This document shows, piece after piece, positions 1 to 7,531 of a DNA stretch of 55,146 nucleotides. The position numbers and the translations under genes are program-made. Origin of the DNA: Streptomyces thermodiastaticus (GTDB taxonomy: Bacteria > Actinomycetota > Actinomycetes > Streptomycetales > Streptomycetaceae). Below the pieces are notes generated by a model that was not told the DNA's origin, ran no database searches, and saw only the letters and a program-made list of their open reading frames with translations. Each line of letters opens with the position of its first letter. Positions within the stretch are counted from its first letter, which is position 1. The stretch covers positions 1 through 55,146 of the forward strand of contig NZ_BNBV01000035.1 of NCBI RefSeq assembly GCF_014656135.1, written 5' to 3'.

Positions 1-215
1 TGGCGTTTGACGGAGCGGGCGGTGCGCTCGACGTTCGTCACGGCCTGCCGTTTGGCGACCTCGCCGACCAGCACCTCACCGTTCTTGGAGAAGGCCACCA
101 CCGACGGGGTGGTCCGCGCGCCCTCCGTGTTGGTGATGACGGTGGGTTCTCCGCCTTCGAGTACCGAGACCACCGAGTTCGTCGTACCGAGATCGATGCC
201 GACCGCACGCGCCAT
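1..215 (-). CDS. dnaK: Molecular chaperone DnaK (Hsp70), N-terminal part only
   Basis: Reading on the minus strand from the ATG at 215-213 gives MARAVGIDLGTTNSVVSVLE and onward. This is the universal Hsp70 start, with the phosphate-1 loop GIDLGTTNS of the actin-like ATPase domain. About 71 residues are present before the window edge cuts the gene; a full DnaK is about 620 residues. The protein is a cytoplasmic ATP-dependent chaperone working with DnaJ and GrpE. A GAGGAGG-type ribosome site lies just upstream. A HAIR-like HspR site overlaps the promoter about 80-105 bases upstream, so the gene is probably the head of the usual dnaK-grpE-dnaJ-hspR operon. Confidence 0.97.
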   Translation of the reverse strand, partial: MARAVGIDLGTTNSVVSVLEGGEPTVITNTEGARTTPSVVAFSKNGEVLVGEVAKRQAVTNVERTARSVKR

Positions 216-290
216 CTGGGCTCCTCCTCGTCTTCTCTACCGCTTCTCTACCGCCCGAGCTGCGGTTTCCGACCAGGTTGCCTACAAGCC

Positions 291-320
291 TGAATAAATT
301 TTGAGTGCCCTGTTGTCAAG
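291..320 (-). promoter_or_regulatory. dnaK promoter overlapping a HAIR (HspR) operator
   Basis: On the minus strand TTGACA (319-314) and TATTCA (296-291) are separated by exactly 17 bases, a good vegetative promoter. The -35 element lies inside an inverted repeat, TTGAGT-N7-TGTCAAG as read on the plus strand (301-320). This matches the HAIR consensus CTTGAGT-N7-ACTCAAG bound by HspR in Streptomyces, with two mismatches in one arm. Repression of dnaK by HspR at HAIR sites is established; its use here is inferred from the match and position. Confidence 0.8.
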
Positions 321-740
321 TATGGGCCGAGGGCGGGAACGGAGCGGGACCGCTGAGGCACAAGGGGACGGCAGAGGTCGCCGTCGGAGGTGCCGGCACT
401 CTCGGGGGCGGCACCGGGCGGGCAGCAGGGCGAAGACGGCCGGATCGGTGCGGCAGGCGGCGCGACGGTCCACAGGTGATGTCCGCGGCCGGCGGCGAGG
501 AGACGCCGAGGGAGCGGGCCGCGAGGAGAGGTGATCGCACGGCCGCCCGCACCCCCCTGGACACACGAGACGGCGAGCAGGCCGAGCGGCACCCCGCAGA
601 GGGGGTCACCGTCTCACCTGCTCGCCGAGTCTCATCGAGGCAGGCGCACCGCCGGGCACTGCGCCGCGCGGCCGCCGCACGGGCCGTTCGTCCGCACGGC
701 ACCGGCGGTGCGCCTGCACCGGGCGCCGCCCCGCCCGGCT
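321..740. other. Gene-free stretch between dnaK and the lyase
   Basis: Open frames exist on both strands here, as expected for such GC-rich DNA. None has a credible ribosome site with a recognisable protein, and none shows a convincing codon pattern. I see no gene or RNA element. Confidence 0.5.
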
Positions 741-758
741 CCGGCCCGTCCGGGCCGG
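741..758 (-). terminator. Hairpin after the lyase gene
   Basis: CCGGCCCG and CGGGCCGG form an eight-base-pair stem around a two-base centre, about 24 bases past the lyase stop codon. There is no T tract, which is normal for Streptomyces terminators. Confidence 0.5.
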
Positions 759-781
759 TGCGGGCGGCGGGCGGCGTCCCG

Positions 782-1567
782 TCAGGAGGAGTGCGAGACG
801 GTCAGGCCGTAGAAGGCCACCCGGGCACCGTTGGTGGTGCTGTCCGAGGAGGACTGGTTGTAGGAACCGGCCTTGAAGTACTGCTTGTACTGCTTGAAGG
901 AGTCGGCGATCGGGTAGTGGGTGGTGCTGCCGTTGACGGTGACGTCGAGGGTGTTGCCGTTCGAGACGGCGATGGAGTAGGTCCAGGTCTTGCCCTTGGA
1001 GACATTGCCGACCGTGTGCAGCGTCTGGCCGCCCGCCGGGGAGTTCTCGGTGCCGACGACGATGTCGCCGTTCGCGTGGTAGTACAGCTCCACCAGCGGC
1101 TTGGTGGAGGTGCCGCCGGAGCCGAGGTGGATCTGCCCCACGCACACGTTGGAGGTCACGGAGACCACCCGCAGGGTGGCGCTGAGCCGGTGGTTGCCGG
1201 ACAGCGACCAGTCGGCGGCGCTGCCGTCGCGGTTCATCTCCCGCAGCTCCGAGCGCGCGTAGTGGGAGTTCGGGGTGGTCACGCCCTTCTCCGGCGCCCA
1301 GAACGTCATCGCACCGTCCCGGGTGTCGGTGTAGAAGTAGTCGTCCTGGTAACCGTCGGGGCCCTGGAGACGGGACGACGGAATGGTGGTCGGGTGGCCG
1401 GGAGAGCCGACCGGCTCCTGCAGCTCCCAGACGGACAGGTCGAAGTTGCCGCCCGGGGCGACGTGCGGGTCCGCCGCGTGCGCGGTGCCGGCACCGAAGA
1501 GGGCCAGGGTGCCGGCGAGCGCCAGGGCCGCCGTCGCAGAGGTCCGGAAGCGCTGGACAGGCGTCAT
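782..1567 (-). CDS. Secreted polysaccharide lyase family 7 (alginate lyase-like)
   Basis: The 261-residue product starts at the ATG at 1567-1565, preceded by an AAGGACGA ribosome site. Residues 1-31 are a Sec signal peptide ending in AHA. The mature part has the PL7 beta-jelly-roll motifs in order: SELRE (the R-x-E-L-R strand), QIH (catalytic Gln and His) and YFKAGSYNQ near the C-terminus (catalytic Tyr). PL7 enzymes cleave mannuronate/guluronate or glucuronate linkages by beta-elimination outside the cell. There are no carbohydrate-binding modules. The family is clear; the exact substrate is inferred. An 18-base palindrome lies 67 bases upstream and may be its operator. Confidence 0.9.
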   Translation of the reverse strand: MTPVQRFRTSATAALALAGTLALFGAGTAHAADPHVAPGGNFDLSVWELQEPVGSPGHPTTIPSSRLQGPDGYQDDYFYTDTRDGAMTFWAPEKGVTTPNSHYARSELREMNRDGSAADWSLSGNHRLSATLRVVSVTSNVCVGQIHLGSGGTSTKPLVELYYHANGDIVVGTENSPAGGQTLHTVGNVSKGKTWTYSIAVSNGNTLDVTVNGSTTHYPIADSFKQYKQYFKAGSYNQSSSDSTTNGARVAFYGLTVSHSS

Positions 1568-1633
1568 GTGGAGGTCGTCCTTCCGCTGAGAACTGGAGCA
1601 AGACTCGGTCAACCGCCGGACCGCGCGCCCCCG

Positions 1634-1651
1634 TGTTCAGCACGCTGAACA
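1634..1651. promoter_or_regulatory. 18-base palindrome upstream of the lyase
   Basis: TGTTCAGC-AC-GCTGAACA is an inverted repeat with eight-base arms and a two-base centre, located 67-84 bases before the lyase start. Its position and symmetry fit a dimeric repressor site (GntR or LacI type). The factor is unknown. Nearby on the minus strand, CTTGGTTCAGACCT (about 1690-1705) loosely resembles the TGGTCTAGACCA elements of Streptomyces polysaccharide-degradation promoters. Confidence 0.45.
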
Positions 1652-2035
1652 ATAGACATCTACTTGGACCGTCGGCGACCCGTGAACCTAAAGGTCTGAA
1701 CCAAGCACGTCAAGAGCAGGCCGGGCAGGGCGCGCGGCGCCCCGCCCTTAAGGGCCCGTAACCGTCGGTTTTTCGCCATCCCAGATCGCACCGCGGCGGG
1801 CGCGACGCACAGACCACCGGGCCACCGTCGCACCGCATCCCGGCGCGCGGCTGCACAGGTCACGCCACCGCCGCGTACCGCATCGGCGCACGTCGCACTT
1901 CTGTCCCACCGTGCACGCCCCACCGGCGCCCGCAGCTCACCGGTCCGCCGGACGGCCGTTCCCGTGCGCACGGGGGGTCCGGCACGCGGTTTCGAAGGGA
2001 AGTCCGGCGCGCGGCCGCAGAAAGGCAAACATTCG

Positions 2036-2066
2036 CTTTGATGTTCTCAAAGTACAAGTGTTAACG
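2036..2066 (+). promoter_or_regulatory. Promoter and overlapping inverted repeat for the leader peptide
   Basis: TTGATG (2038-2043) and TTAACG (2061-2066) are 17 bases apart. The expected transcription start falls at or next to the ATG at 2075, so the leader mRNA is probably leaderless. CTTTGA-N5-TCAAAG (2036-2052) is a perfect inverted repeat covering the -35 box and spacer, a position suited to a repressor. Seen directly; function inferred. Confidence 0.45.
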
Positions 2067-2074
2067 TTTCCGCC

Positions 2075-2203
2075 ATGAAGACAGCAGATGCGAACCGCGT
2101 GGGCGCGCTGTGGTGTGCCCGCCGCGACGCCGCGGGCGTCCAGCTCGTGGCACGCCTGCATGTCGATCTCTGCCGCTGCATGTCCGCGGCTTGTCACGTC
2201 TGA
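2075..2203 (+). CDS. Cys-rich leader peptide (RLHVDLCR type)
   Basis: A 42-codon frame beginning ATG AAG ACA ends with RLHVDLCRCMSAACHV. The RLHVDLCR block followed by further Cys codons resembles the short 'putative leader peptides' found in actinobacteria ahead of sulfur and cysteine genes. Three of the last ten residues are Cys, and a fourth Cys precedes them. The frame sits about 100 bases before a DAACS-family symporter, with a strong hairpin between. Ribosome stalling on Cys codons when Cys-tRNA is short would be a natural switch. No Shine-Dalgarno is visible, consistent with leaderless translation. A shorter version starting at the GTG at 2147 is possible. The motif is recognised from memory of the family; the mechanism is inference. 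Confidence 0.7.
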   Translation: MKTADANRVGALWCARRDAAGVQLVARLHVDLCRCMSAACHV

Positions 2204-2221
2204 GTGCGCATTCCTCGATGC

Positions 2222-2253
2222 AGCGGCGCCGTTGACTCATCACGGTCGCCGCT
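2222..2253 (+). promoter_or_regulatory. Hairpin between leader peptide and symporter
   Basis: AGCGGCG-CCGT pairs with ACGG-(T)-CGCCGCT around a nine-base loop, giving an 11-base-pair stem with one bulged T. It starts 18 bases after the leader stop codon and ends about 50 bases before the symporter start. It could act as an attenuator whose folding depends on ribosome position on the leader. Confidence 0.5.
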
Positions 2254-2304
2254 CCGGTATGTCCCGCCTCATCTGTTTCCGCGCTTCCCACTGGAGTTGC
2301 GTCC

Positions 2305-3642
2305 GTGTCCTCGAACACCACTGAGTCCAAGCCCGCCACGGCAAGACGCCGGATACCCGTGCCCTTCTGGGCCCAGGTCCTGCTGGGCCTCGTCGTCGGC
2401 CTGGTGCTCGGCTTCGTCGCCCGCACCTACGACGTGTCCTGGCTCGCCACCACGCTCGACAAGGTCGGCGGTATCTTCGTCCAGCTGCTGAAGCTGGCCG
2501 TGGCCCCGCTGGTCTTCTTCGCGATCATGGTGTCCATCACCAATCTGCGGAAGGTCAACAACGCGGCACGCCTGGCCGGCCGCACCCTGGTCTGGTTCAT
2601 GATCACCTCGCTGATCGCGGTGGTCATCGGCCTCGTCATCGGCCTGGTGTCCAACCCGGGCTCGGGCTCCGACCTCACCCCGGCCGACGGCGCCAAGCCG
2701 GACCACGCCGGCAGCTGGCTGGACTTCCTCACCGGGATCATCCCGACCGACGTCGTCACGCCGTTCACCGAGCTGAACGTGCTGCAGATCGTCTTCATGG
2801 CCGTCGTCGCCGGCGTCGCCGTGCTGAAGATCGGGCCCAAGGCCCAGCCGCTGCTGTCCCTGTCCGAGAACGTCCTGGAGCTGCTGCAGAAGGCCCTGTG
2901 GTGGGTCATCCTGCTCGCGCCGATCGGCTCGGCGGGCCTGATCGGCCGGGCCATCGTCCAGTACGGCTGGGACCTGCTCGGCAACTACGCCACGTTCACC
3001 GCCGACATCTACGTCGGCTGCCTGCTGGTCCTGTTCGGCGTCTACCCGCTGCTGCTGGCCACCGTCGGCAAGCTGAACCCGCTGCAGTTCTTCAAGGGCG
3101 CCTGGCCGGCGATCCAGCTGGCCTTCGTCTCCCGCTCCTCGGTGGGCACCATGCCGGTCACCCAGCAGTCCGCGATCCGCCTGGGCGTCCCGCTCAACTA
3201 CGCCTCCTTCGCGGTGCCGTTCGGCGCGACCACGAAGATGGACGGCTGCGCCGCGATCTACCCGGCCATCTCCGCGATCTTCGTCGGCCAGATCTTCGAC
3301 GTGCACCTCGGCGTGAAGGAGTACGTGCTCATCGCCTTCGTCTCGGTCATCGGCTCGGCCGCCACCGCCGGCCTGACCGGCGCGACCGTGATGCTGACGC
3401 TGACCCTGTCCACGCTGGGCCTGCCCATGGAGGGCGTGGGTCTGCTGCTGGCGATCGACCCGATCCTGGACATGATGCGCACCGCCACCAACGTGGCGGG
3501 CCAGGCCCTCATCCCGGTCATCGTCTCCGCCCGGGAGAAGATCCTGGACCGCACGAAGTACGACACCGTCACGGCCTCCCCCGTCGAGGGGGACGAGAAC
3601 GTCCGCAGCGAGCCGCAGCCGGCCGCGACCGTGGCCGGCTGA
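2305..3642 (+). CDS. DAACS-family sodium/proton symporter, possible cystine transporter
   Basis: This 445-residue membrane protein starts at a GTG with GGAG eight bases upstream. It has the glutamate/dicarboxylate:cation symporter fold: N-terminal helices, hairpin 1 with SRSS at 276-279, the motif TTKMDGC at 309-315, and MRTATNV in helix 8. The family includes GltP, DctA and the L-cystine carrier TcyP. The usual MDGT motif reads MDGC here, and the normal Asp after NVxG is replaced by Gln, so the substrate may differ from glutamate or C4 acids. The upstream Cys-rich leader peptide points to cystine, although the conserved Arg of helix 8 is normally linked to acidic substrates. Family certain; substrate inferred from context. 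Confidence 0.9.
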   Translation: MSSNTTESKPATARRRIPVPFWAQVLLGLVVGLVLGFVARTYDVSWLATTLDKVGGIFVQLLKLAVAPLVFFAIMVSITNLRKVNNAARLAGRTLVWFMITSLIAVVIGLVIGLVSNPGSGSDLTPADGAKPDHAGSWLDFLTGIIPTDVVTPFTELNVLQIVFMAVVAGVAVLKIGPKAQPLLSLSENVLELLQKALWWVILLAPIGSAGLIGRAIVQYGWDLLGNYATFTADIYVGCLLVLFGVYPLLLATVGKLNPLQFFKGAWPAIQLAFVSRSSVGTMPVTQQSAIRLGVPLNYASFAVPFGATTKMDGCAAIYPAISAIFVGQIFDVHLGVKEYVLIAFVSVIGSAATAGLTGATVMLTLTLSTLGLPMEGVGLLLAIDPILDMMRTATNVAGQALIPVIVSAREKILDRTKYDTVTASPVEGDENVRSEPQPAATVAG

Positions 3643-3671
3643 CGCCCGCAGACCCGGCCGCCTCGCGGCCA

Positions 3672-3710
3672 CGCACCGCCCCGCCGGTCATCCTCCGGCG
3701 GGGCGGTGCG
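3672..3710 (+). terminator. Terminator after the symporter
   Basis: A 16-base-pair perfect GC-rich stem (arms 3672-3687 and 3695-3710) with a seven-base loop follows the symporter stop by 29 bases. Confidence 0.85.
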
Positions 3711-3785
3711 CTGTGCGCGGGCCGTGCCGCGCGCTCTTCCGGCCGCCGGCCGGGGCCGCCCGGCACCGGACGAAGAAACCGATTT

Positions 3786-3813
3786 TTGCACAGCATGCAT
3801 GTTTGCATAAGAT
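3786..3813 (+). promoter_or_regulatory. Promoter and operator of the TetR gene
   Basis: TTGCAC (3786-3791) and TAAGAT (3808-3813) are 16 bases apart. The ATG follows eight bases after the -10 box, so the transcript is probably leaderless. ATGCA-N4-TGCAT (3795-3808) is a palindrome between the two boxes, well placed for autorepression by the TetR product. Confidence 0.55.
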
Positions 3814-3820
3814 GCACGTC

Positions 3821-4504
3821 ATGTCGGAGAGGGAATCCGCTCGGGGCGGGCTGCGCGAGCGGAAGAAGCGGGCGACCCGTGCCGCTCTGGCCGAGGCCGC
3901 GGTGCGGCTGGCCGCCAGGCACGGAGTGGAGAAGGTGACCGTCGAGGCCATCAGCGCCGAGGCGGGCGTGTCGCCCCGGACCTTCTTCAACTACTTCGCG
4001 TCGCGGGACGACGCGTTCCTGATCGTGGACGCGGACGCGGCCGAGCGGATCAGGCTCGCGGTGCTCGACGCACCCGCCGGACTCACTCCGCTGCAAGCCG
4101 TGCGGGACGCCCTCGCCGGCGAGCTGGCGGAGGCCGAGCAGCAGCACGAGCTGTGGACGCTGCACGCCAAGGTGCTGCGCGCCGCCCCGGACCTGCTGGT
4201 GCGCAGTCTCTCCGCCCATGTCGCGGACGAGACCCGGCTCGCCGAGGCCGTCGCCCGGCGGCTGTCCCCCGGATCCGGCGGCCGTGAGGCGGCCGCGGGG
4301 ACCGGGGCGGGCCCGCAGGACGCCGAGGAACGGCGCAAGGCACTGGACCTCTACCCCCGTCTGGTGGCCGCGGTCGCGACCACCGCGGTACGGGTCAGCG
4401 TCGAGCACTGGTCCTCCCGCCCCGAGGAGGGGTCCTTCGCCGACGTCTTCCGGCAGGTGTTCGCCCTCCTCGCCGCGGGGCTGCCGGCTCCGGCGCGCGT
4501 CTGA
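3821..4504 (+). CDS. TetR-family repressor next to an efflux pump
   Basis: The 227-residue protein begins MSERES at 3821. Upstream in-frame residues belong to the promoter. Residues about 15-60 form the TetR helix-turn-helix, with VEAISAEAGVSPRTFFNYF as the recognition region. The C-terminal ligand domain has a low-complexity Gly/Ala segment near residue 150. The gene lies 106 bases ahead of an MFS drug exporter on the same strand, with a hairpin between. The pair therefore looks like a drug-inducible repressor and pump. A palindrome in its own promoter suggests autoregulation. Confidence 0.93.
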   Translation: MSERESARGGLRERKKRATRAALAEAAVRLAARHGVEKVTVEAISAEAGVSPRTFFNYFASRDDAFLIVDADAAERIRLAVLDAPAGLTPLQAVRDALAGELAEAEQQHELWTLHAKVLRAAPDLLVRSLSAHVADETRLAEAVARRLSPGSGGREAAAGTGAGPQDAEERRKALDLYPRLVAAVATTAVRVSVEHWSSRPEEGSFADVFRQVFALLAAGLPAPARV

Positions 4505-4535
4505 CCGCCCGTCCGCCCCACTGCCCTGCCGACCG

Positions 4536-4558
4536 GGCCGCCCGTGACACGGGCGGCC
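4536..4558 (+). terminator. Intercistronic hairpin between TetR and MFS genes
   Basis: GGCCGCCCG and CGGGCGGCC form a nine-base-pair stem around five bases. It may act as a partial terminator or an mRNA stabiliser within a TetR-MFS operon. Confidence 0.45.
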
Positions 4559-4610
4559 GACCGACCTTCCTGACCTGTCGACCTTCCGTGACTTGGCCGA
4601 GAGAGCTGCC

Positions 4611-6236
4611 GTGACCTCACCACCGGCGCCCGAGCAGGCGCCCACCTCCATACCGCCGGCGTCCGAGCAGGCGCCCACCTCCATGTCCAACCGCCAGATC
4701 ATCCAGGCGATGTCCGGTCTGATGGCCGGCATGTTCGTGGCGATCCTCGCGGGCACCGTGGTGTCCAACGCCCTGCCCACGATCATCGCCGACCTGGGTG
4801 CCAGCCAGTCCGCCTACACCTGGGTCGTCACCGCGGAACTGCTCGCCATGACGGCGACGGTGCCACTGTGGGGCAAGCTGTCGGACCTGTACAACAAGAA
4901 GCTGCTGCTGCAGCTGTCGCTCAGCATGTTCGTCGTCGGCTCGCTGCTGGCGGGCTTCTCGCACGGCGTCGGGCTGCTGATCTTCAGCCGGGTCGTCCAG
5001 GGCACCGGCGCGGGCGGTCTGACCGCGCTGGCCCAGGTCGTCATGGCCGCGGTCATCCCGCCGCGCCGGCTGGGCAAGTACGCCGGCATGTTCGGTGCCG
5101 TCTTCGCGGTCGGCACGGTGGCCGGTCCGCTGGTCGGCGGCGTCCTCGTCGACACCTCGTGGCTGGGCTGGCGCTGGTGCTTCTTCATCGGCGTGCCGTT
5201 CGCGCTGCTGGCCATCGTGCTGCTGCAGCGCACGCTGCGGCTGCCCACCGTCCGCCGCGAGGTGCACATCGACTTCCTCGGTGCCTTCCTCATCGTGGCG
5301 GGCGTGTGCGCGCTGCTCATCTGGGTGTCGCTGGCCGGCAACCAGTTCGACTGGGCGTCCTGGCAGACCGCCGCGCTCACCGTGGCCGGTGTGCTGCTGC
5401 TCGCCGCCGCCGTGGTCGTGGAGTCCCGCACCCCCGAACCGGTCATCCCGCTGGACATCTTCCGCAACCGGACCGTCACCCTCACCACCGTCGCCAGCCT
5501 GCTGGTCGGTGTGGCCATGTTCGGCGGCACGGTGTTCCTCTCCCAGTACTTCCAGATCTCGCTGGGCAAGTCGCCGACCGTGGCGGGTCTGATGAGCCTG
5601 CCGATGATCCTCGGCCTGCTGGTGTCCTCCACCGTCGCCGGCCAGGTGATCAGCAGGACCGGCAAGTGGAAGGTCTACCTGGTGGCGGGCGCCGTCGTCA
5701 TGACCGCCGGTCTGGCGCTGCTGTCCACCATCGACGCCGACACCTCCTTCGGCCTGCTGAGCGTGTACATGGCGGTGCTCGGCATCGGCGTCGGCATGCT
5801 GATGCAGAACCTGGTCCTGGCGGCGCAGAACGACGTCCCCGCCGCCGAGCTGGGTGCCGCGACCTCCGTGCTGTCCTTCTTCCGCAGCATGGGCGGCACC
5901 ATCGGCACCAGCGTCCTGGGCGCCGTCCTCGCCAGCCGGGTCACCACCGAGATGACCAAGGGCCTGAAGGCGGCGGGCATCCCCACGTCCACCCAGGCGG
6001 GCTCGGGCGGCGGGAGCGGTGTGCCCGACATCAAGTCGCTGCCCGCGCCGATCCGGACGATCGTGGAGCACGCCTACGGCGTCGCCACGGCGGACCTGTT
6101 CCTCATCGCCACGCCCTTCGCACTGCTCGCCCTCGTCGCGGTGGTGTTCATCAAGGAGAAGCCGCTGAAGACCACCAGCGGCATGGAGCGCCTGGCCGAG
6201 GAGGCCGACGCGGCTCCGCCCGCTCCGGTGGGCTGA
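4611..6236 (+). CDS. MFS multidrug exporter, DHA2 (14-TMS, EmrB/QacA) family
   Basis: The GTG at 4611 with GAGAG upstream gives 541 residues; a TTG at 4593 is a weaker choice. About 14 hydrophobic segments follow a Pro-rich cytoplasmic N-terminus. Visible motifs include GKLSDLYNKK (motif A after TM2), RVVQGTGAGG (motif B in TM4) and the proline/glycine antiporter motif GPLVGGVLVD in TM5. These are typical of proton-driven drug or antibiotic efflux. The N-terminus carries a 21-base direct repeat encoding EQAPTS twice. The upstream TetR gene probably controls it. It ends just before a terminator, so it is not obviously part of the lanthipeptide operon that follows. Confidence 0.93.
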   Translation: MTSPPAPEQAPTSIPPASEQAPTSMSNRQIIQAMSGLMAGMFVAILAGTVVSNALPTIIADLGASQSAYTWVVTAELLAMTATVPLWGKLSDLYNKKLLLQLSLSMFVVGSLLAGFSHGVGLLIFSRVVQGTGAGGLTALAQVVMAAVIPPRRLGKYAGMFGAVFAVGTVAGPLVGGVLVDTSWLGWRWCFFIGVPFALLAIVLLQRTLRLPTVRREVHIDFLGAFLIVAGVCALLIWVSLAGNQFDWASWQTAALTVAGVLLLAAAVVVESRTPEPVIPLDIFRNRTVTLTTVASLLVGVAMFGGTVFLSQYFQISLGKSPTVAGLMSLPMILGLLVSSTVAGQVISRTGKWKVYLVAGAVVMTAGLALLSTIDADTSFGLLSVYMAVLGIGVGMLMQNLVLAAQNDVPAAELGAATSVLSFFRSMGGTIGTSVLGAVLASRVTTEMTKGLKAAGIPTSTQAGSGGGSGVPDIKSLPAPIRTIVEHAYGVATADLFLIATPFALLALVAVVFIKEKPLKTTSGMERLAEEADAAPPAPVG

Positions 6237-6266
6237 CCGGACGGGCGGGGAAACGGTTCCCCGGCG

Positions 6267-6294
6267 AAGGGGCGGTGCGACGGCACCGCCCCTT
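6267..6294 (+). terminator. Terminator after the MFS exporter
   Basis: A 12-base-pair perfect stem (6267-6278 with 6283-6294) and four-base loop lie 30 bases after the MFS stop codon, separating it from the lanthipeptide operon. Confidence 0.85.
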
Positions 6295-6554
6295 TCGCGT
6301 TCGCGCGGGCCGGACCGGCCGCGTGCGGCGGGGCGTGCGCGCGCCCCGCCCGGCCGGCCACGTCAACGGGCGGCACGACGGTGCCACCGGCGCACCGTCA
6401 GAAAACCGGCGCAGTAACCGGCGGTGCGCCCGGCGCGGCATACCGTCCGCGCACACCTGCCGATCATATGACCATTGCGTCGAGCGCTTTGGGAGCCGCG
6501 CGCCGAGGACATCACAGGGGTGTTCTCTTACGTCCCCGGTGAGGAGGCCCCGTG
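6295..6554 (+). promoter_or_regulatory. Leader region of the lanthipeptide operon
   Basis: This stretch has no gene. It must hold the operon promoter. An AT-richer patch near 6465-6480 (ATCATATGACCATT) is the most likely core region, but I cannot define clear -35/-10 boxes. A GAGGAGG ribosome site lies at 6541-6547. Confidence 0.35.
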
Positions 6555-7529
6555 ATGCGGGTCGAGCGCTTACTGGCCGACTGTCTGGACGACGCACGCA
6601 CCGAACCGCTCGGCTGTGTCCCTCTGACGGCGCAGGACGCCGGCTACCCGGCGGCCCGCCAACTCTTCCTGGCGGCCGGTCTCGAGGCGCTGCGCGCCCG
6701 CTCCCGGCAGGACGGCTGGGTCCAGCTCGACGTGTCCTGCCCGGCCCCCGGCCCGGAACGCCGGCTTTACGAACAACTCCTGTCGGTGGCCGAGGAGTTG
6801 CTGGGGACCGGGCCGGCCGGTGACTTCTTCTTCATGCACAAGCCCCCGGGGCTGCGCATCCGCTTCCGCGCGGCGGATCCCTCCCGTGCACCGGAGCTGC
6901 GCGAGGTGCTGCTCGGCCGGCTGGCTCCCCCGCGGCAAGGGCCCACCTGGGAGCGGCCGGTGACACGTGTGTATGAGCCGGAGACGTATCTGTTCGGCGG
7001 CCCGCGCGCGATGCCCTTCGTGCACGCGCTGTTCACCGCCGACTCCCTCGCCTGGCTGCAGGTGCACACCGCCGCGGCCGGTGAACCGGCGCCGCCCGCC
7101 TGGCGGGTGTCGCTGACGCTGCTGCACGCGGTGTGCGACGCCCTGGGCATCGTCGGCTGGGAGCACCGCGGGGTCTGGCAGGCGGTACAGGAGGAGACCG
7201 GACGCCGGCTGCCGCGCGGGCTGCACTCACCGGACCTGCGGCGGGCCGCCGCCGGCATCCGCCGCTACTGGGAGTCCGGCCCCGAGGACCGGCTCGATGC
7301 GCTGCCGAAGGCCTGGCGGGACGTCATGGAGGCACACCTGCGGGCGGTGGAGTCGGCCGCCCGGCAGTGGCACACCGGCTGCTTCGCCTCCGGTGAGGCC
7401 ACGCTGGGCCCGCGCCGGGCCGCCGCCCGCCATGCGGTCTTCCACTGGAACCGGGGCGGGCTGTCCACGGCACGCCAGTGCCTGCTCACCGAGGCGCTCG
7501 CCGCCGACGGTCACCAGGAGGTGGGCTGA
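6555..7529 (+). CDS. Stand-alone LanB elimination-domain protein (thiopeptide-type, SpaB C-terminal family)
   Basis: The 324-residue protein starts at the ATG at 6555, seven bases after GAGGAGG. Residues about 55-310 match the SpaB_C/thiopeptide-type domain: WVQLDVSC opens the fold and KPPGLRIRFR carries the Arg-rich glutamate-binding strand. In class I lanthipeptide dehydratases this domain removes glutamate from glutamylated Ser/Thr to make dehydroalanine/dehydrobutyrine. Here it is separate from the glutamylation domain encoded next, as in many actinobacterial and thiopeptide systems. Codon 6 is TTA (6570-6572), the rare leucine codon read by bldA tRNA in Streptomyces, so expression is probably developmentally gated. 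Two bases separate it from the next gene. Confidence 0.88.
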   Translation: MRVERLLADCLDDARTEPLGCVPLTAQDAGYPAARQLFLAAGLEALRARSRQDGWVQLDVSCPAPGPERRLYEQLLSVAEELLGTGPAGDFFFMHKPPGLRIRFRAADPSRAPELREVLLGRLAPPRQGPTWERPVTRVYEPETYLFGGPRAMPFVHALFTADSLAWLQVHTAAAGEPAPPAWRVSLTLLHAVCDALGIVGWEHRGVWQAVQEETGRRLPRGLHSPDLRRAAAGIRRYWESGPEDRLDALPKAWRDVMEAHLRAVESAARQWHTGCFASGEATLGPRRAAARHAVFHWNRGGLSTARQCLLTEALAADGHQEVG

Positions 7530-7531
7530 GC

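Noticed and set aside
305..1648. Long plus-strand open frame opposite the lyase
   Set aside because: It is antisense to a well-recognised PL7 gene, has Val/Gly/Arg-rich nonsense-like sequence and no ribosome site.
4631..4684. 21-base direct repeat at the start of the MFS gene as a mobile-element mark
   Set aside because: It is a short in-frame repeat encoding EQAPTS twice in a flexible tail, with no element between the copies.
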